From contig CAZMTP010000001.1 in the NCBI GenBank assembly GCA_964569185.1, positions 1-64,000 of the forward strand: a stretch of DNA of 64,000 nucleotides, read 5' to 3'. The stretch is from DATIJP01 sp964569185 (GTDB taxonomy: Bacteria; Chlamydiota; Chlamydiia; Chlamydiales; Rhabdochlamydiaceae). Below, piece after piece: positions 32,596-40,834 of this stretch (the first letter of the stretch is position 1; every line of letters begins with the position of its first letter). A program made the position numbers and the translations under genes. Below the pieces are notes generated by a model that had not been told where the DNA came from, did no database searches, and saw only the letters and a list, made by a program, of their open reading frames with translations.

Positions 32596-34530
32596 AAACT
32601 ACTTCTGAAAGCAGCCTTGCGCAATCGCAAGCATCTCTCTCTGCTCATCGTCACATTTTTAACGCTATTCGCGTTGACCGTTGCTTCCTCAATGGAGATG
32701 TTTGCTTTGGGGATCATGTCTAGCTCCGGGTCCGATTTCTTTAAACTATTTGCTGAAAAACCAGATGCTCCAAAAAATGCGGTGACCCTTCAAGAGGTCA
32801 ATCAGCGCTGGGGTACTATCGATACAGAAGGAAAGGGGGAGATCACAAAACAGCGTGCCTCTGCATTCCTAGCTGAAAATGAAAAAATGAATCCCTTAGG
32901 CTGGATTCTGAATAAAGCCAAACAGCATTTTAAATTTGCCAATAATTTAACCAGTCTCATCATTGTGCTATTTGCTGTGGCAGTGTTTAAAGCAGTCTGG
33001 CTTTTTGCAAGCCGCTATACGACCCAGCTGCTTTCGATCCGCATTAGTCGTGATTTGCGACAACAATATTTTGAACATATCCAGTCACTCCCCATGAGCT
33101 TTTATCAGCAGCACAATATTGGAAGCCTCTCTTCTAGAGTGGTGGGCGATGCAGGACAGATTTCCTCTTCGATCAACTCCTGTTTGACCAACTATTTGCA
33201 AACTCCCTTTACGCTTATGTACTGCCTCTGGGCCTGTTTTTACCTGTCTTGGAAATTGTCACTGGTCATTTTTATAGGGCTGCCTTTTATCATTATTCCA
33301 ATCGTGTTTCTATCAAAACGGGTCAAGCGTGTTTCCCGCCAGTTGCTCTCCAATCAAGAACGTTTTGCCTCTGTGTTAATCGACTTTCTTGCCGGTATTC
33401 AGACAGTCAAAATCTTTTCTATGGAGGCATTCTCTTTTAAAAAATACAAAGAACAGAATGACCGCATGGCTGTTTTAGAAAGTAAAACAGCTAAATATGG
33501 CCTGTTGACCCGTCCTATTTTGCATGCGATCACTACCCTATGCCTTGCGATTGTGGTCTTATTTGGCCTCTACACATTGGGCATGGCTGTCTCGCAATTG
33601 ATCGTATTTTGCGGGCTACTGCATCTTGCCTACGAGCCTGTCAAAAAATTTGCTGAAGAAAATGCGAACGTTCAAAGGGGCATTGTAGCTGCCGAAAGAA
33701 TGTTTGAAGTGCTCCATTTAAAGCCAAATATCGAAGATAAAGATGGAGCGGCAACTCTCACTGCATTTAAAGAGAAAATTGAGTTTGATGGAGTCTGGTT
33801 CCGCTACCATGGCGACTGGGTGCTTAAAAATGTGAGTTTCACCATTAACAAAGGAGAGACAATAGCCATTGTAGGGCCGACAGGCGCCGGAAAATCGACC
33901 ATAGTGCAGCTTCTGCCGCGACTCTATGATGTGGGCAAAGGCGAGATCCGCCTCGATGGACAACCACTGAATGCCTATACCCAAAAGTCATTGCGCGACA
34001 ATATCGCTTTTGTCTCGCAAAAACCATTTCTATTTTTTGATAGCGTGGCTGCCAATATCGCTTTCGGAAGGGATTTTCCCCGAGATGAAATTGAAAGTGC
34101 GGCTAAAAGGGCCTATGCTGATGAGTTTATTTGCAGATTGCCGCAAAAATATGACACGATGCTTGCCGAAGCAGGGCAGAATTTATCTGGGGGCCAACAG
34201 CAGCGGCTAGCGATTGCGCGCGCGCTGGTAAAAAAGGCGCCGATTTTGATCTTAGATGAGGCCACATCGGCCTTAGATTCAGTTTCTGAAAATCGGATTA
34301 AATTGGCCATTTCTCATCTACATGGCCAGGTGACACAGATTGTGATTGCTCACAGGCTGGCCACCATTGAGCATGCAGATAAAATTCTCTATTTAGAAAA
34401 CGGCGAACTGATCGCTGTTGGAACCAAAGATGAGCTTCTAAAAACCTGCGATGGTTTTAAGCTGATGTGGGAAACCCTCTACCGCACTAAAGCCCATAAA
34501 GAAGAGACCCCGATCATCGCAACAGGTTAA
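32593..34530 (+). CDS. msbA: MsbA-like ABC exporter (lipid A flippase)
   Basis: 645 aa half-transporter: six-helix membrane domain then ATPase. Walker A GPTGAGKSTIVQLLPR, signature LSGGQQQRLAIARAL, Walker B ILILDEATSALDS, H-loop His in VIAHRLATIEHADK. MsbA moves lipid A core across the inner membrane. The first external loop (about residues 40-115) is unusually long, with a segment GTIDTEGKGEITKQRASAFL. ATG 32593 lies in the terminal repeat of the palindromic element; a TTG four codons earlier is possible. Gene order accA-msbA agrees with Chlamydia. Confidence 0.9.
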   Translation: MKLLLKAALRNRKHLSLLIVTFLTLFALTVASSMEMFALGIMSSSGSDFFKLFAEKPDAPKNAVTLQEVNQRWGTIDTEGKGEITKQRASAFLAENEKMNPLGWILNKAKQHFKFANNLTSLIIVLFAVAVFKAVWLFASRYTTQLLSIRISRDLRQQYFEHIQSLPMSFYQQHNIGSLSSRVVGDAGQISSSINSCLTNYLQTPFTLMYCLWACFYLSWKLSLVIFIGLPFIIIPIVFLSKRVKRVSRQLLSNQERFASVLIDFLAGIQTVKIFSMEAFSFKKYKEQNDRMAVLESKTAKYGLLTRPILHAITTLCLAIVVLFGLYTLGMAVSQLIVFCGLLHLAYEPVKKFAEENANVQRGIVAAERMFEVLHLKPNIEDKDGAATLTAFKEKIEFDGVWFRYHGDWVLKNVSFTINKGETIAIVGPTGAGKSTIVQLLPRLYDVGKGEIRLDGQPLNAYTQKSLRDNIAFVSQKPFLFFDSVAANIAFGRDFPRDEIESAAKRAYADEFICRLPQKYDTMLAEAGQNLSGGQQQRLAIARALVKKAPILILDEATSALDSVSENRIKLAISHLHGQVTQIVIAHRLATIEHADKILYLENGELIAVGTKDELLKTCDGFKLMWETLYRTKAHKEETPIIATG

Positions 34531-34534
34531 TAAG

Positions 34535-35083
34535 TTACAAAACTTGTTGCACGTAGTTTGCGTTTACTCTACGCACTGGTTCTGCATAAGAATAGCTTAA
34601 ATAATCTTTTGGTAATTTAGCACGTTTAGAGCTGAGAACTTCATATCTGTTTTTAGTGAATTTTGCGATTAGGGCGATAGCAAGGAGAGGGACGCTGATG
34701 AATGAAAGTGCAACAGCGAGTGAATTAGTCAATATTAGTTTGAATGCTCCCATAGAGTTGTAAGTGCCCCGTTTTTCAATTAAGGTAATGATAGAAGCAA
34801 GTAAAGCGAGGGCAAAAGCAGCCAGTAATACGATATTGAGAGGCGTCAAAGCAAAAGCAGAGAGTGCAAAACTGGCTATGACAATTTTCAAAACTGGGAA
34901 AAAGCTTAGGCATGCGGCCAAATTGAGTAAATAGCCAGATTTTTTAGACATTTGAATGTCGCCATTCTGATTGGCTTGCAGCCTGTCCCGAACAACCTCT
35001 GAAGTTCGATCTGCAGAATAATCTATCACAACTGGAGTGTGACCAGTCTCAAGTCGATCTGTGATGCGATAACTACTATCCAT
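34535..35083 (-). CDS. Inc-like protein with bilobed hydrophobic domain (paralog pair, member 1)
   Basis: 182 aa. A polar N-terminus of about 45 residues, then paired hydrophobic helices (LAACLSFFPVLKIVIASFAL, and PLNIVLLAAFALALLASIIT), a short turn with charged residues, another pair (ILTNSLAVALSFISVPLLAI), and a polar Lys-rich tail. No signal peptide. It is a paralog of the next gene: both share ALTP-x-NIV-x-LAA-x-AL-x-LLA-x-I around the second helix. The profile fits chlamydial inclusion-membrane proteins. An AAGGAG site precedes ATG 35083. Convergent with msbA. Confidence 0.65.
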   Translation of the reverse strand: MDSSYRITDRLETGHTPVVIDYSADRTSEVVRDRLQANQNGDIQMSKKSGYLLNLAACLSFFPVLKIVIASFALSAFALTPLNIVLLAAFALALLASIITLIEKRGTYNSMGAFKLILTNSLAVALSFISVPLLAIALIAKFTKNRYEVLSSKRAKLPKDYLSYSYAEPVRRVNANYVQQVL

Positions 35084-35120
35084 ATATTCTCCTTTAAATA
35101 AAATCTTTACATTCTAATCA

Positions 35121-35150
35121 AAAAAAAGGATCGGTTTTCCCGATCCTTTT
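35121..35150 (-). terminator. Intrinsic terminator after the 35167 gene
   Basis: Perfect 11-bp stem AAAAGGATCGG (35124-35134) / CCGATCCTTTT (35140-35150) with a 5-nt loop. On the minus strand the hairpin runs into eight U residues. It separates the two Inc-like genes, so the downstream one probably has its own promoter. Confidence 0.85.
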
Positions 35151-35166
35151 GTTAGGCATTTATGCC

Positions 35167-35751
35167 TTATCCCTGTGCTCTGGGTTTTCTAGAGAAAAGT
35201 GTGCTGATTTTGTGTCCAGCACTCGTAATCTCTTGCACAACGATTGTAGGTGCAGTTACAGGTACAGCTACTTGTAAAAATCTGCGGATGAAATTTTGTG
35301 CAAGTCCTATACGGCTAAAGTTATTACGAATTTTAATTAATTGCGCAATCGTAGCGAGTAGCATGAGTGCTACAGCAGCTAAGAATACGATATTAAATGG
35401 CGTTAAAGCTAAGAAAGCCGCAGCAAAGCCGACCATACAAGCTTTCACAATAGTTGCAGAAAGTGCAACAGCTGAAGTTACGATACAAAGTCTTCGTAAT
35501 TTATCAGATGGGTGTGGGGCATTGAAAACAGGTTGTTTGCGAATATTATCAATAGCATTGTTTACGCTATCTTGGATTCTATCTAAGCGCGATTTAGCAA
35601 CTGGTGCTAAGGTCTTTCTATAATCTCGCACGAATTCTTTATTTACGATTGGTGCTAAGGCATTTCTAAAATCAGTGCGTAGATCTAACTCGGCAGTGCC
35701 ATTGTGGCTAGCTGCAAAGGAAGTCTCGCTAAGTGTTTTAATGAATGACAT
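35167..35751 (-). CDS. Inc-like protein with bilobed hydrophobic domain (paralog pair, member 2)
   Basis: 194 aa. A charged N-terminal region of about 85 residues, then hydrophobic helices (CIVTSAVALSATIVKACMVG and TPFNIVFLAAVALMLLATIA), a basic turn KIRNNFSRIG, and a shorter hydrophobic segment plus basic tail. It shares the ALTP-x-NIV core with member 1 (34535-35083). It has a strong AAGGAG site, a consensus-like promoter at 35801-35830 and a terminator behind it, so it is an independent unit. Inc-type function is inferred from profile and genome type. Confidence 0.65.
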   Translation of the reverse strand: MSFIKTLSETSFAASHNGTAELDLRTDFRNALAPIVNKEFVRDYRKTLAPVAKSRLDRIQDSVNNAIDNIRKQPVFNAPHPSDKLRRLCIVTSAVALSATIVKACMVGFAAAFLALTPFNIVFLAAVALMLLATIAQLIKIRNNFSRIGLAQNFIRRFLQVAVPVTAPTIVVQEITSAGHKISTLFSRKPRAQG

Positions 35752-35800
35752 AATATTATCTCCTTTTATTTATAAAATTAAAGTTAAGTAACTGATAAAA

Positions 35801-35830
35801 ATTATAATACAATTGTTAATATATTGTAAA
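35801..35830 (-). promoter_or_regulatory. Promoter of the 35167-35751 Inc-like gene
   Basis: Minus strand TTTACA (35825-35830), 18-bp spacer, TATAAT (35801-35806), about 50 bases before the ATG. Confidence 0.6.
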
Positions 35831-35869
35831 GAGAATCTGTTAAGTTTCGTAATAAATAATATTTTAATT

Positions 35870-36565
35870 TTATAAGGAAGGAAGTAGATTTAGTTTTTCA
35901 AATATTTCTTTTAATTGATTGTTTTCTGGTTTGTTTAAAGCGCCGCTAGAACTGAGCCAGGCTACATAGTCTCTAGGGACATCAGAAAAGGGCCTGCCTT
36001 GGTATTTGCCAAAGGGCATCCGTTCAAGCTGGGTAGAGGTAGAGAGCAGTTTTAGGACAAGGGCAGGAGAGAGGTCATCGATCATTAAAGAAAACACTTG
36101 ATAAAGAACCATCACGTCGTTGAGGGCTCGATGGGCCTGATTCGAGGGAATACCATAGACTTCACGGAGATGCTGGAGGGAATGGCGGGGGAGGTCGGGG
36201 CGGTATTTACGGGACCATTTTAGGCTATCAATCGCGGGCCAGGGCGGCAGCTCTAGGCCATGGCGCTGCATTTCACTCTTTAAGAAGGGGAGGTCAAAGC
36301 TATCGTTATTATGGGCGATAAGGATGGCCTGGGGACCGCAAAAATCGATAAAAGCCTGTCCGATCTCTTTGAAGGAGGGCGCATTTTGGACCATCTCGTC
36401 TGTGATTTGATGGATCTGTGTGGCTTCTTTGGGAATAGGAACGTCTGGGTTAATAAGATGGGAAAAGGTCTCTTTAGTAAGGGAATTGTAAGCGGCAATT
36501 TCGATGATTTTGTCTTGGTCGCTGCGGACTCCGGTCGTTTCTGTGTCGTAATAAATAAGCTGCAT
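35870..36565 (-). CDS. dnaQ: DnaQ-like 3'-5' exonuclease with C-terminal DUF3820-like domain
   Basis: 231 aa. DEDDh exonuclease motifs: Asp7-x-Glu9 in YYDTETTG, HQITDEMV, Asp in AHNNDSFDLPFL, and His...Asp in HRALNDVMVLYQVF. After residue about 185 comes a short module MPFGKYQGRPFSDVPRDYV plus W, like the DUF3820 tail found on similar chlamydial and other exonucleases. It could be the proofreading subunit of polymerase III or an RNase T-like enzyme. The start codon is 16 bases from that of the divergent PLD gene. Confidence 0.85.
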   Translation of the reverse strand: MQLIYYDTETTGVRSDQDKIIEIAAYNSLTKETFSHLINPDVPIPKEATQIHQITDEMVQNAPSFKEIGQAFIDFCGPQAILIAHNNDSFDLPFLKSEMQRHGLELPPWPAIDSLKWSRKYRPDLPRHSLQHLREVYGIPSNQAHRALNDVMVLYQVFSLMIDDLSPALVLKLLSTSTQLERMPFGKYQGRPFSDVPRDYVAWLSSSGALNKPENNQLKEIFEKLNLLPSL

Positions 36566-36581
36566 GAGTAGACTCTAGTTG

Positions 36582-37202
36582 ATGTTTAAATTTTTATTTT
36601 CTGTTTTCATTATATGTCAGGGAGTGATTTTTTGCGCGGCGCCCTGCGAAGTTTTCTTTTCTCCACAAGACCATTTGGCAGAGCGTCTCATAGGGCTTAT
36701 CGATCAAGAACAAAAGAGCATTAGGGTGGCTGTTTACTCGATTTCGCACACTAAAATTGCACGCGCTTTAGAGCGGGCAAAAGAGAGGGGAGTCGCGGTG
36801 GAATTAATTGTGGATCCAGTCTCTATTAAAACACGCTCTCCATTGCACCGTCTTTCCAAGGGGCAGGTGCCTCTTTTTGTCTGGGACGGTCCCGTGACGT
36901 TTGCAGCGAGTGGAAAGAGTCGGAAGGGGCTTATGCATGATAAATTTTGCATTTTTGGCGATCATCTTGTCTGGACAGGCTCTTTTAATTTCACCTACGA
37001 TGCAGAGCTGCGCAACGAGGAAAATGCGGTTCTTTTAGATTCGTCGTCTATAGCCAAAAAATTTCTGGAACGTTTCGAAGAGATGAAGCTGCGCTCCTGT
37101 AAAAGTTATCTAGAATACCTAGCTCTGCATCCGAAGAAAAAATCGAGAAAAAATAGCGCCTTGGCATATACTGCCAACAAGGAACTAGAGAAACTGCCAT
37201 GA
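36582..37202 (+). CDS. Exported PLD-family protein (single HKD, Nuc-like)
   Basis: 206 aa from ATG 36582. Signal peptide FKFLFSVFIICQGVIFCAAP, then a phospholipase D fold with one HxK(x)4D motif (MHDKFCIFGDHLVWTGSFNF) and the first-half pattern IRVAVYSISHTKIARALERA. One HKD per chain is the Nuc/BfiI-type arrangement, which works as a homodimer, often as a sugar-nonspecific nuclease; phospholipase activity is also possible. Exported, so it acts in the periplasm or outside. A 57-aa lipoprotein gene is coupled downstream (ATGA). Confidence 0.88.
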   Translation: MFKFLFSVFIICQGVIFCAAPCEVFFSPQDHLAERLIGLIDQEQKSIRVAVYSISHTKIARALERAKERGVAVELIVDPVSIKTRSPLHRLSKGQVPLFVWDGPVTFAASGKSRKGLMHDKFCIFGDHLVWTGSFNFTYDAELRNEENAVLLDSSSIAKKFLERFEEMKLRSCKSYLEYLALHPKKKSRKNSALAYTANKELEKLP

Positions 37203-37372
37203 TAAAAAATTCAATTTTAATCTGTTTGTTTATCTTTGGAATGGTCGGATTTTCAAGCTGTTTTCAGGCTCATTCAGATGATAGTCTGCGTCTTGTGCCC
37301 ACAACTAATAATCCTCATATCATCCAAGATTCTAGCAAGACGGCCAATGCTCCGCCGGGGCTCGGTTATTGA
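37199..37372 (+). CDS. Very small lipoprotein (57 aa)
   Basis: Starts within the stop of the PLD gene (ATGA) and ends six bases before pdhA. The N-terminus is a lipoprotein signal (ILICLFIFGMVGFSSC, lipid Cys21), leaving about 36 mature residues, polar and Pro/Asn-rich with a APPGLGY end. No family recognised. The coupling suggests co-production with the exported nuclease. Real-gene evidence is the clean signal and the exact overlap. Confidence 0.6.
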   Translation: MIKNSILICLFIFGMVGFSSCFQAHSDDSLRLVPTTNNPHIIQDSSKTANAPPGLGY

Positions 37373-37378
37373 TTTTCA

Positions 37379-38425
37379 ATGAAGAAAAAAGCGGCTGCTG
37401 AATCCCATTTTTTTCCGCATGATACGGCCAAGGTCATTGCGACGCTGGGCAAGGAAAATCTTATTCGCTATTTGAAGCAGATGTTGCTCATCCGCAATTT
37501 TGAGCTGCGTGCGGAAGGCGCCTATTTGCAAGGGAAAATTGGCGGTTTTTTCCATTCTTACATGGGGCAAGAAGCGGTGCAAACGGCTGCTATCGGTGTG
37601 ATGGGCCATGAGCAGTGGTGGATCACCTCTTATCGCTGTCATGCGTTAGCGCTTCTTTTGGGTGCCACACCCAATGAACTGATGGCGGAACTCCTCGGGC
37701 GGGCGACAGGGAATGCCAAGGGCCGTGGCGGTTCAATGCATTTTTTTACAGAGACGATGTTGGGCGGTTTTGGGATTGTAGGGGGACAGATTCCCATTGC
37801 AACAGGCGCCGCATTTGCGATCAATTATCAAAAAAATGTGGCAGGTCTTGAGAAAATGAAAAAGCGGGATGTGTCTGTCTGTTTTTTAGGCGATGGCGCA
37901 GTAGCCCAAGGGTCATTCCATGAATCGCTTAATTTGGCTGCACTGTGGGATCTGCCCTGCATCTATGTGATTGAAAATAATGAGTGGGGGATGGGGACTC
38001 ATGTGGACCGTGCGATTTCGGTGGAGCCGATTGCGGAGAAAAAAGCGCCCAGTTTTGGCATGAAAGGCTATACCTTTGATGGCATGGACTTTTTTAACTG
38101 TTATGCAGGATTTCAGCATGTATTTGATGAGGTCAAAAAAGAGTCCCGCCCTGTTTTAGTAGAAGTGATGACAGAGAGATTTCGTGGCCATTCTATTTCA
38201 GATCCGGCACTTTATCGCAGTAAAGACGCGCTCAAAAAGTGTATGGAGCGTGATCCGCTGATTATTATGCTAAAGGTGCTTACCACGGCAGGAATGATTG
38301 ATGAAGAAAAATATCAGCAAATGGATAAAGAGCAGAAAGAGATTGTGCTGGCAGCATTAAAATTTGCAGAAGAGAGTCCTTGGCCGGACCCCATGACTTT
38401 AGAAGAGGATGTTTTTGCTCCATGA
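37379..38425 (+). CDS. pdhA: Pyruvate dehydrogenase E1 component, alpha subunit
   Basis: 348 aa. Thiamine-diphosphate binding motif begins FLGDGAVAQGSFHESLNL and ends about 25 residues later in VIENNEWGMGT. Phosphorylation-loop-like RFRGHSISDPALYRS and LGRATGNAKGRGGSMHFF identify the alpha subunit of the two-chain E1. It decarboxylates pyruvate and, with E2, yields acetyl-CoA. First of pdhA-pdhB-pdhC, coupled to pdhB by ATGA. Confidence 0.97.
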   Translation: MKKKAAAESHFFPHDTAKVIATLGKENLIRYLKQMLLIRNFELRAEGAYLQGKIGGFFHSYMGQEAVQTAAIGVMGHEQWWITSYRCHALALLLGATPNELMAELLGRATGNAKGRGGSMHFFTETMLGGFGIVGGQIPIATGAAFAINYQKNVAGLEKMKKRDVSVCFLGDGAVAQGSFHESLNLAALWDLPCIYVIENNEWGMGTHVDRAISVEPIAEKKAPSFGMKGYTFDGMDFFNCYAGFQHVFDEVKKESRPVLVEVMTERFRGHSISDPALYRSKDALKKCMERDPLIIMLKVLTTAGMIDEEKYQQMDKEQKEIVLAALKFAEESPWPDPMTLEEDVFAP

Positions 38426-39402
38426 GTACGCAAGTTGTAGAAATACGTGAAGCGATTCGGCAAGCGTTAGATGAAGAGATGACGCGTGATCCGCGCGTTT
38501 TTGTTATGGGCGAGGAGGTGGCAGAATATAATGGCGCCTATAAGGTCACAAAGGGGATGTTAGATAAGTGGGGGCCTCATCGCGTGATCGATACGCCGAT
38601 TTCTGAGCTCGGATTTGCAGGACTGGGTGTGGGCGCGGCCATGTGTGGATTGCGTCCTGTGGTGGAGTTCATGAGTTTTAATTTCTCGTTTGTGGGATGT
38701 GATCAGATTATTTCCAATGCGATTAAAATGTATTACATGTCTGGAAACCGGTTCTCGGTGCCGATTGTGTTTCGAGGGCCCAATGGAGCTGCAGCACAGG
38801 TCTCTTCGCAGCACTCGCACTGTGTAGAAGCGCTCTATGGAAATCTTCCAGGGTTGATCATTGTAGCGCCAAGTAATGCATACGATGCTAAGGGACTACT
38901 GAAATCGGCCATACGGAACAATAATCCTGTTTTCTATTTAGAAAATGAGCTCTCATATGGCGATAAAATGGAGATTCCGACAGCGGAGTATCTGGTGCCT
39001 ATTGGCAAGGCGCGGATTGTGAAAGAGGGCAGGCAGATCACTTTAGTTTCGCATGGCCGGATGGTGCTTCTCTGCGAGCAGGCAGCCAAAGAGCTCGCAA
39101 AACAGGGGATCGATGTAGAACTGATCGACTTAAGGACCATTAAGCCGCTGGATATTACGACAATTGCAGATTCTGTGCGTAAGACCCATGGCTGTGTGAT
39201 TGTTGAGGAAGGCCATATTTTTACAGGGATAGCAGCAGAGGTGGGATTTCAGATCATGGAGCACTGTTTTGACTTTTTAGATGCGCCGCTGGTGCGCGTC
39301 TGCCAAAGAGAGACACCGATGCCCTATTCCAAGGTGTTGGAAAAAGAAACAATGCCTACCAAAGAAAGAATCGTCGATGCTATTTTGAAAGTTTTAGAGT
39401 AA
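38422..39402 (+). CDS. pdhB: Pyruvate dehydrogenase E1 component, beta subunit
   Basis: 326 aa from ATG 38422 (overlaps the pdhA stop; the longer in-frame start at 38380 lies inside pdhA). Transketolase-like motifs: REAIRQALDEEMTRDPRVFV, GEEVAEYNGAYKVTKGML, IDTPISELGFAGLGVGAAM, SSQHSHCVEALYGNLPGL and the C-terminal domain VIVEEGHIFTGIAAEV. It forms the active heterotetramer with PdhA. Confidence 0.97.
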   Translation: MSTQVVEIREAIRQALDEEMTRDPRVFVMGEEVAEYNGAYKVTKGMLDKWGPHRVIDTPISELGFAGLGVGAAMCGLRPVVEFMSFNFSFVGCDQIISNAIKMYYMSGNRFSVPIVFRGPNGAAAQVSSQHSHCVEALYGNLPGLIIVAPSNAYDAKGLLKSAIRNNNPVFYLENELSYGDKMEIPTAEYLVPIGKARIVKEGRQITLVSHGRMVLLCEQAAKELAKQGIDVELIDLRTIKPLDITTIADSVRKTHGCVIVEEGHIFTGIAAEVGFQIMEHCFDFLDAPLVRVCQRETPMPYSKVLEKETMPTKERIVDAILKVLE

Positions 39403-39410
39403 GAGGGATT

Positions 39411-40706
39411 ATGCCGTTCACGCTTACAATGCCTAAATTGTCGCCTACGATGGAAGAAGGGACGATTGTGAAGTGGCGTGTGAAAGAAGGATCCCATGTG
39501 AAAGTGGGCGATACGCTGTTTGAAGTGGCAACAGATAAAGCCACGGTGGAGCATAATGCGCTTGATGAGGGTTACTTAAGGAAGATTTTAGTTCCAGAAG
39601 GAGGGATGGCGATGGTGAATGAACCTGTAGCAATCTTTACAGAAAAAGCAAATGAATCGATTGAGGGATATAAACCAGAAGGCGTTGCTCCAACAAAAAA
39701 AGAAGAAAAAAAAGAAGAGCCTAAAACGGCCCCTACCCCTGAAGCTGTAGTGGTAAAAACCGCAGGGCCAGGAATGCAGCAGCCTGCATTTGTTCCTGAG
39801 CCGCCACTGCCTCATTACAAATTTCAGACGGCTTCTGAGCCGATTAAAGGCATGGTGCCTGCCTCTCCTTTAGCGCGCAAATTAGCCAAAGAAAAAGGAA
39901 TTGATATTAGTACAGTGGCAGGGTCTGGTCCGCGTGGACGAGTGATGAGCCGAGATCTGGATTTAGGACAGCCTGAAGGAGTGGTGGCATTTGGGCGCAG
40001 TGAGATGCCGACTGTAGCACCAGGGACTTATGAAGAAGAACCGCTTTCACCCATGCGAAAAATCGTGGGGCGCCGTTTGCAAGAATCGAAGACGTTTATT
40101 CCCCATTTTTATGTGACACAAGAGGTAGATGCAGAAAATTTAGCTGAAGTGCGTGAGCAGCTTAAAGCTGTGGGCATTAAAGTGAGCGTCAATGACCTAA
40201 TAGTGCGAGCGGTAGCGCTAGCGCTTAGAGTGCATCCACATATCAATAGCGGGTTTAATTCTGTTAATTCCACCATTATTCGGTTTAAAACGATCGATAT
40301 TTCGATCGCTGTCAGTTTGGAGGCCGGTCTCATCACGCCGATTGTGCGCCATGCCGATTATAAAGATGTGGGGCAGATAGCGGCTGAAGTGCGTCAGTTA
40401 GCGGCGCGGGCCCGCGAAGGGAAGCTGGCCAAAGAAGAGTATACAGGCGGCTCTTTTACGATTTCTAACTTGGGTATGTATGGCATTTCTAATTTCATTG
40501 CGGTGATCAATCCTCCGCAAGCTGCCATTTTGGCTGTAGGGGGCATTGAAGAGAAGCCTGTTGTGAAAGAGGGAAAGGTGGTTCCGGGGAAAGTGATGAC
40601 GTTGACGCTTTCTGTAGACCATCGCGTGATTGATGGGGCCGATGCGGCTAAATTTCTCAAGACAGTGCAGCAATATCTTGAAAACCCTGCAATGCTCTTG
40701 ATTTGA
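39411..40706 (+). CDS. pdhC: Pyruvate dehydrogenase E2 (dihydrolipoamide acetyltransferase)
   Basis: 431 aa. One lipoyl domain at the N-terminus (lipoyl Lys in VATDKATVEHN), a Pro/Ala/Glu linker, the peripheral subunit-binding domain (ASPLARKLAKEKGIDISTVA), and a catalytic domain with VDHRVIDGADAAKFL. It transfers the acetyl group to CoA and is the core of the complex. An AGAGGG ribosome site precedes ATG. No E3 (lpd) gene is in this cluster. A 101-bp hairpin repeat follows. Confidence 0.96.
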   Translation: MPFTLTMPKLSPTMEEGTIVKWRVKEGSHVKVGDTLFEVATDKATVEHNALDEGYLRKILVPEGGMAMVNEPVAIFTEKANESIEGYKPEGVAPTKKEEKKEEPKTAPTPEAVVVKTAGPGMQQPAFVPEPPLPHYKFQTASEPIKGMVPASPLARKLAKEKGIDISTVAGSGPRGRVMSRDLDLGQPEGVVAFGRSEMPTVAPGTYEEEPLSPMRKIVGRRLQESKTFIPHFYVTQEVDAENLAEVREQLKAVGIKVSVNDLIVRAVALALRVHPHINSGFNSVNSTIIRFKTIDISIAVSLEAGLITPIVRHADYKDVGQIAAEVRQLAARAREGKLAKEEYTGGSFTISNLGMYGISNFIAVINPPQAAILAVGGIEEKPVVKEGKVVPGKVMTLTLSVDHRVIDGADAAKFLKTVQQYLENPAMLLI

Positions 40707-40715
40707 ATTTCAAGA

Positions 40716-40818
40716 TATCCTGCTTATCCTGCCGCGTTAGCGATCTTCTTCATCCTGTTTATTTTTTTCAGGAAAACAAGATATATAGGATCGCTAAAGC
40801 GGTAGGATAGACAGGATG
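40716..40818. repeat. 101-bp hairpin element, copy 2 (opposite orientation)
   Basis: Arms 40716-40747 and 40787-40818. Its reverse complement matches copy 1 (6539-6639) along both arms and through the central AT-rich part (ATATATCTTGTT...AAAAAAATAAACAGGAT). Its own arms are less perfect than in copy 1. It lies between convergent pdhC and corA and could act as a shared transcript-end structure. Confidence 0.85.
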
Positions 40819-40834
40819 TGGTTAATCTCTTATC

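Noticed and set aside
32800..32870. EF-hand calcium site in the MsbA loop
   Set aside because: DTEGKGEITKQR lacks the acidic residue at loop position 12 and has Lys at position 5, so calcium binding is not supported.
38380..38421. Longer N-terminus for pdhB
   Set aside because: It lies inside pdhA, while ATG 38422 gives the ATGA overlap and the normal family start.
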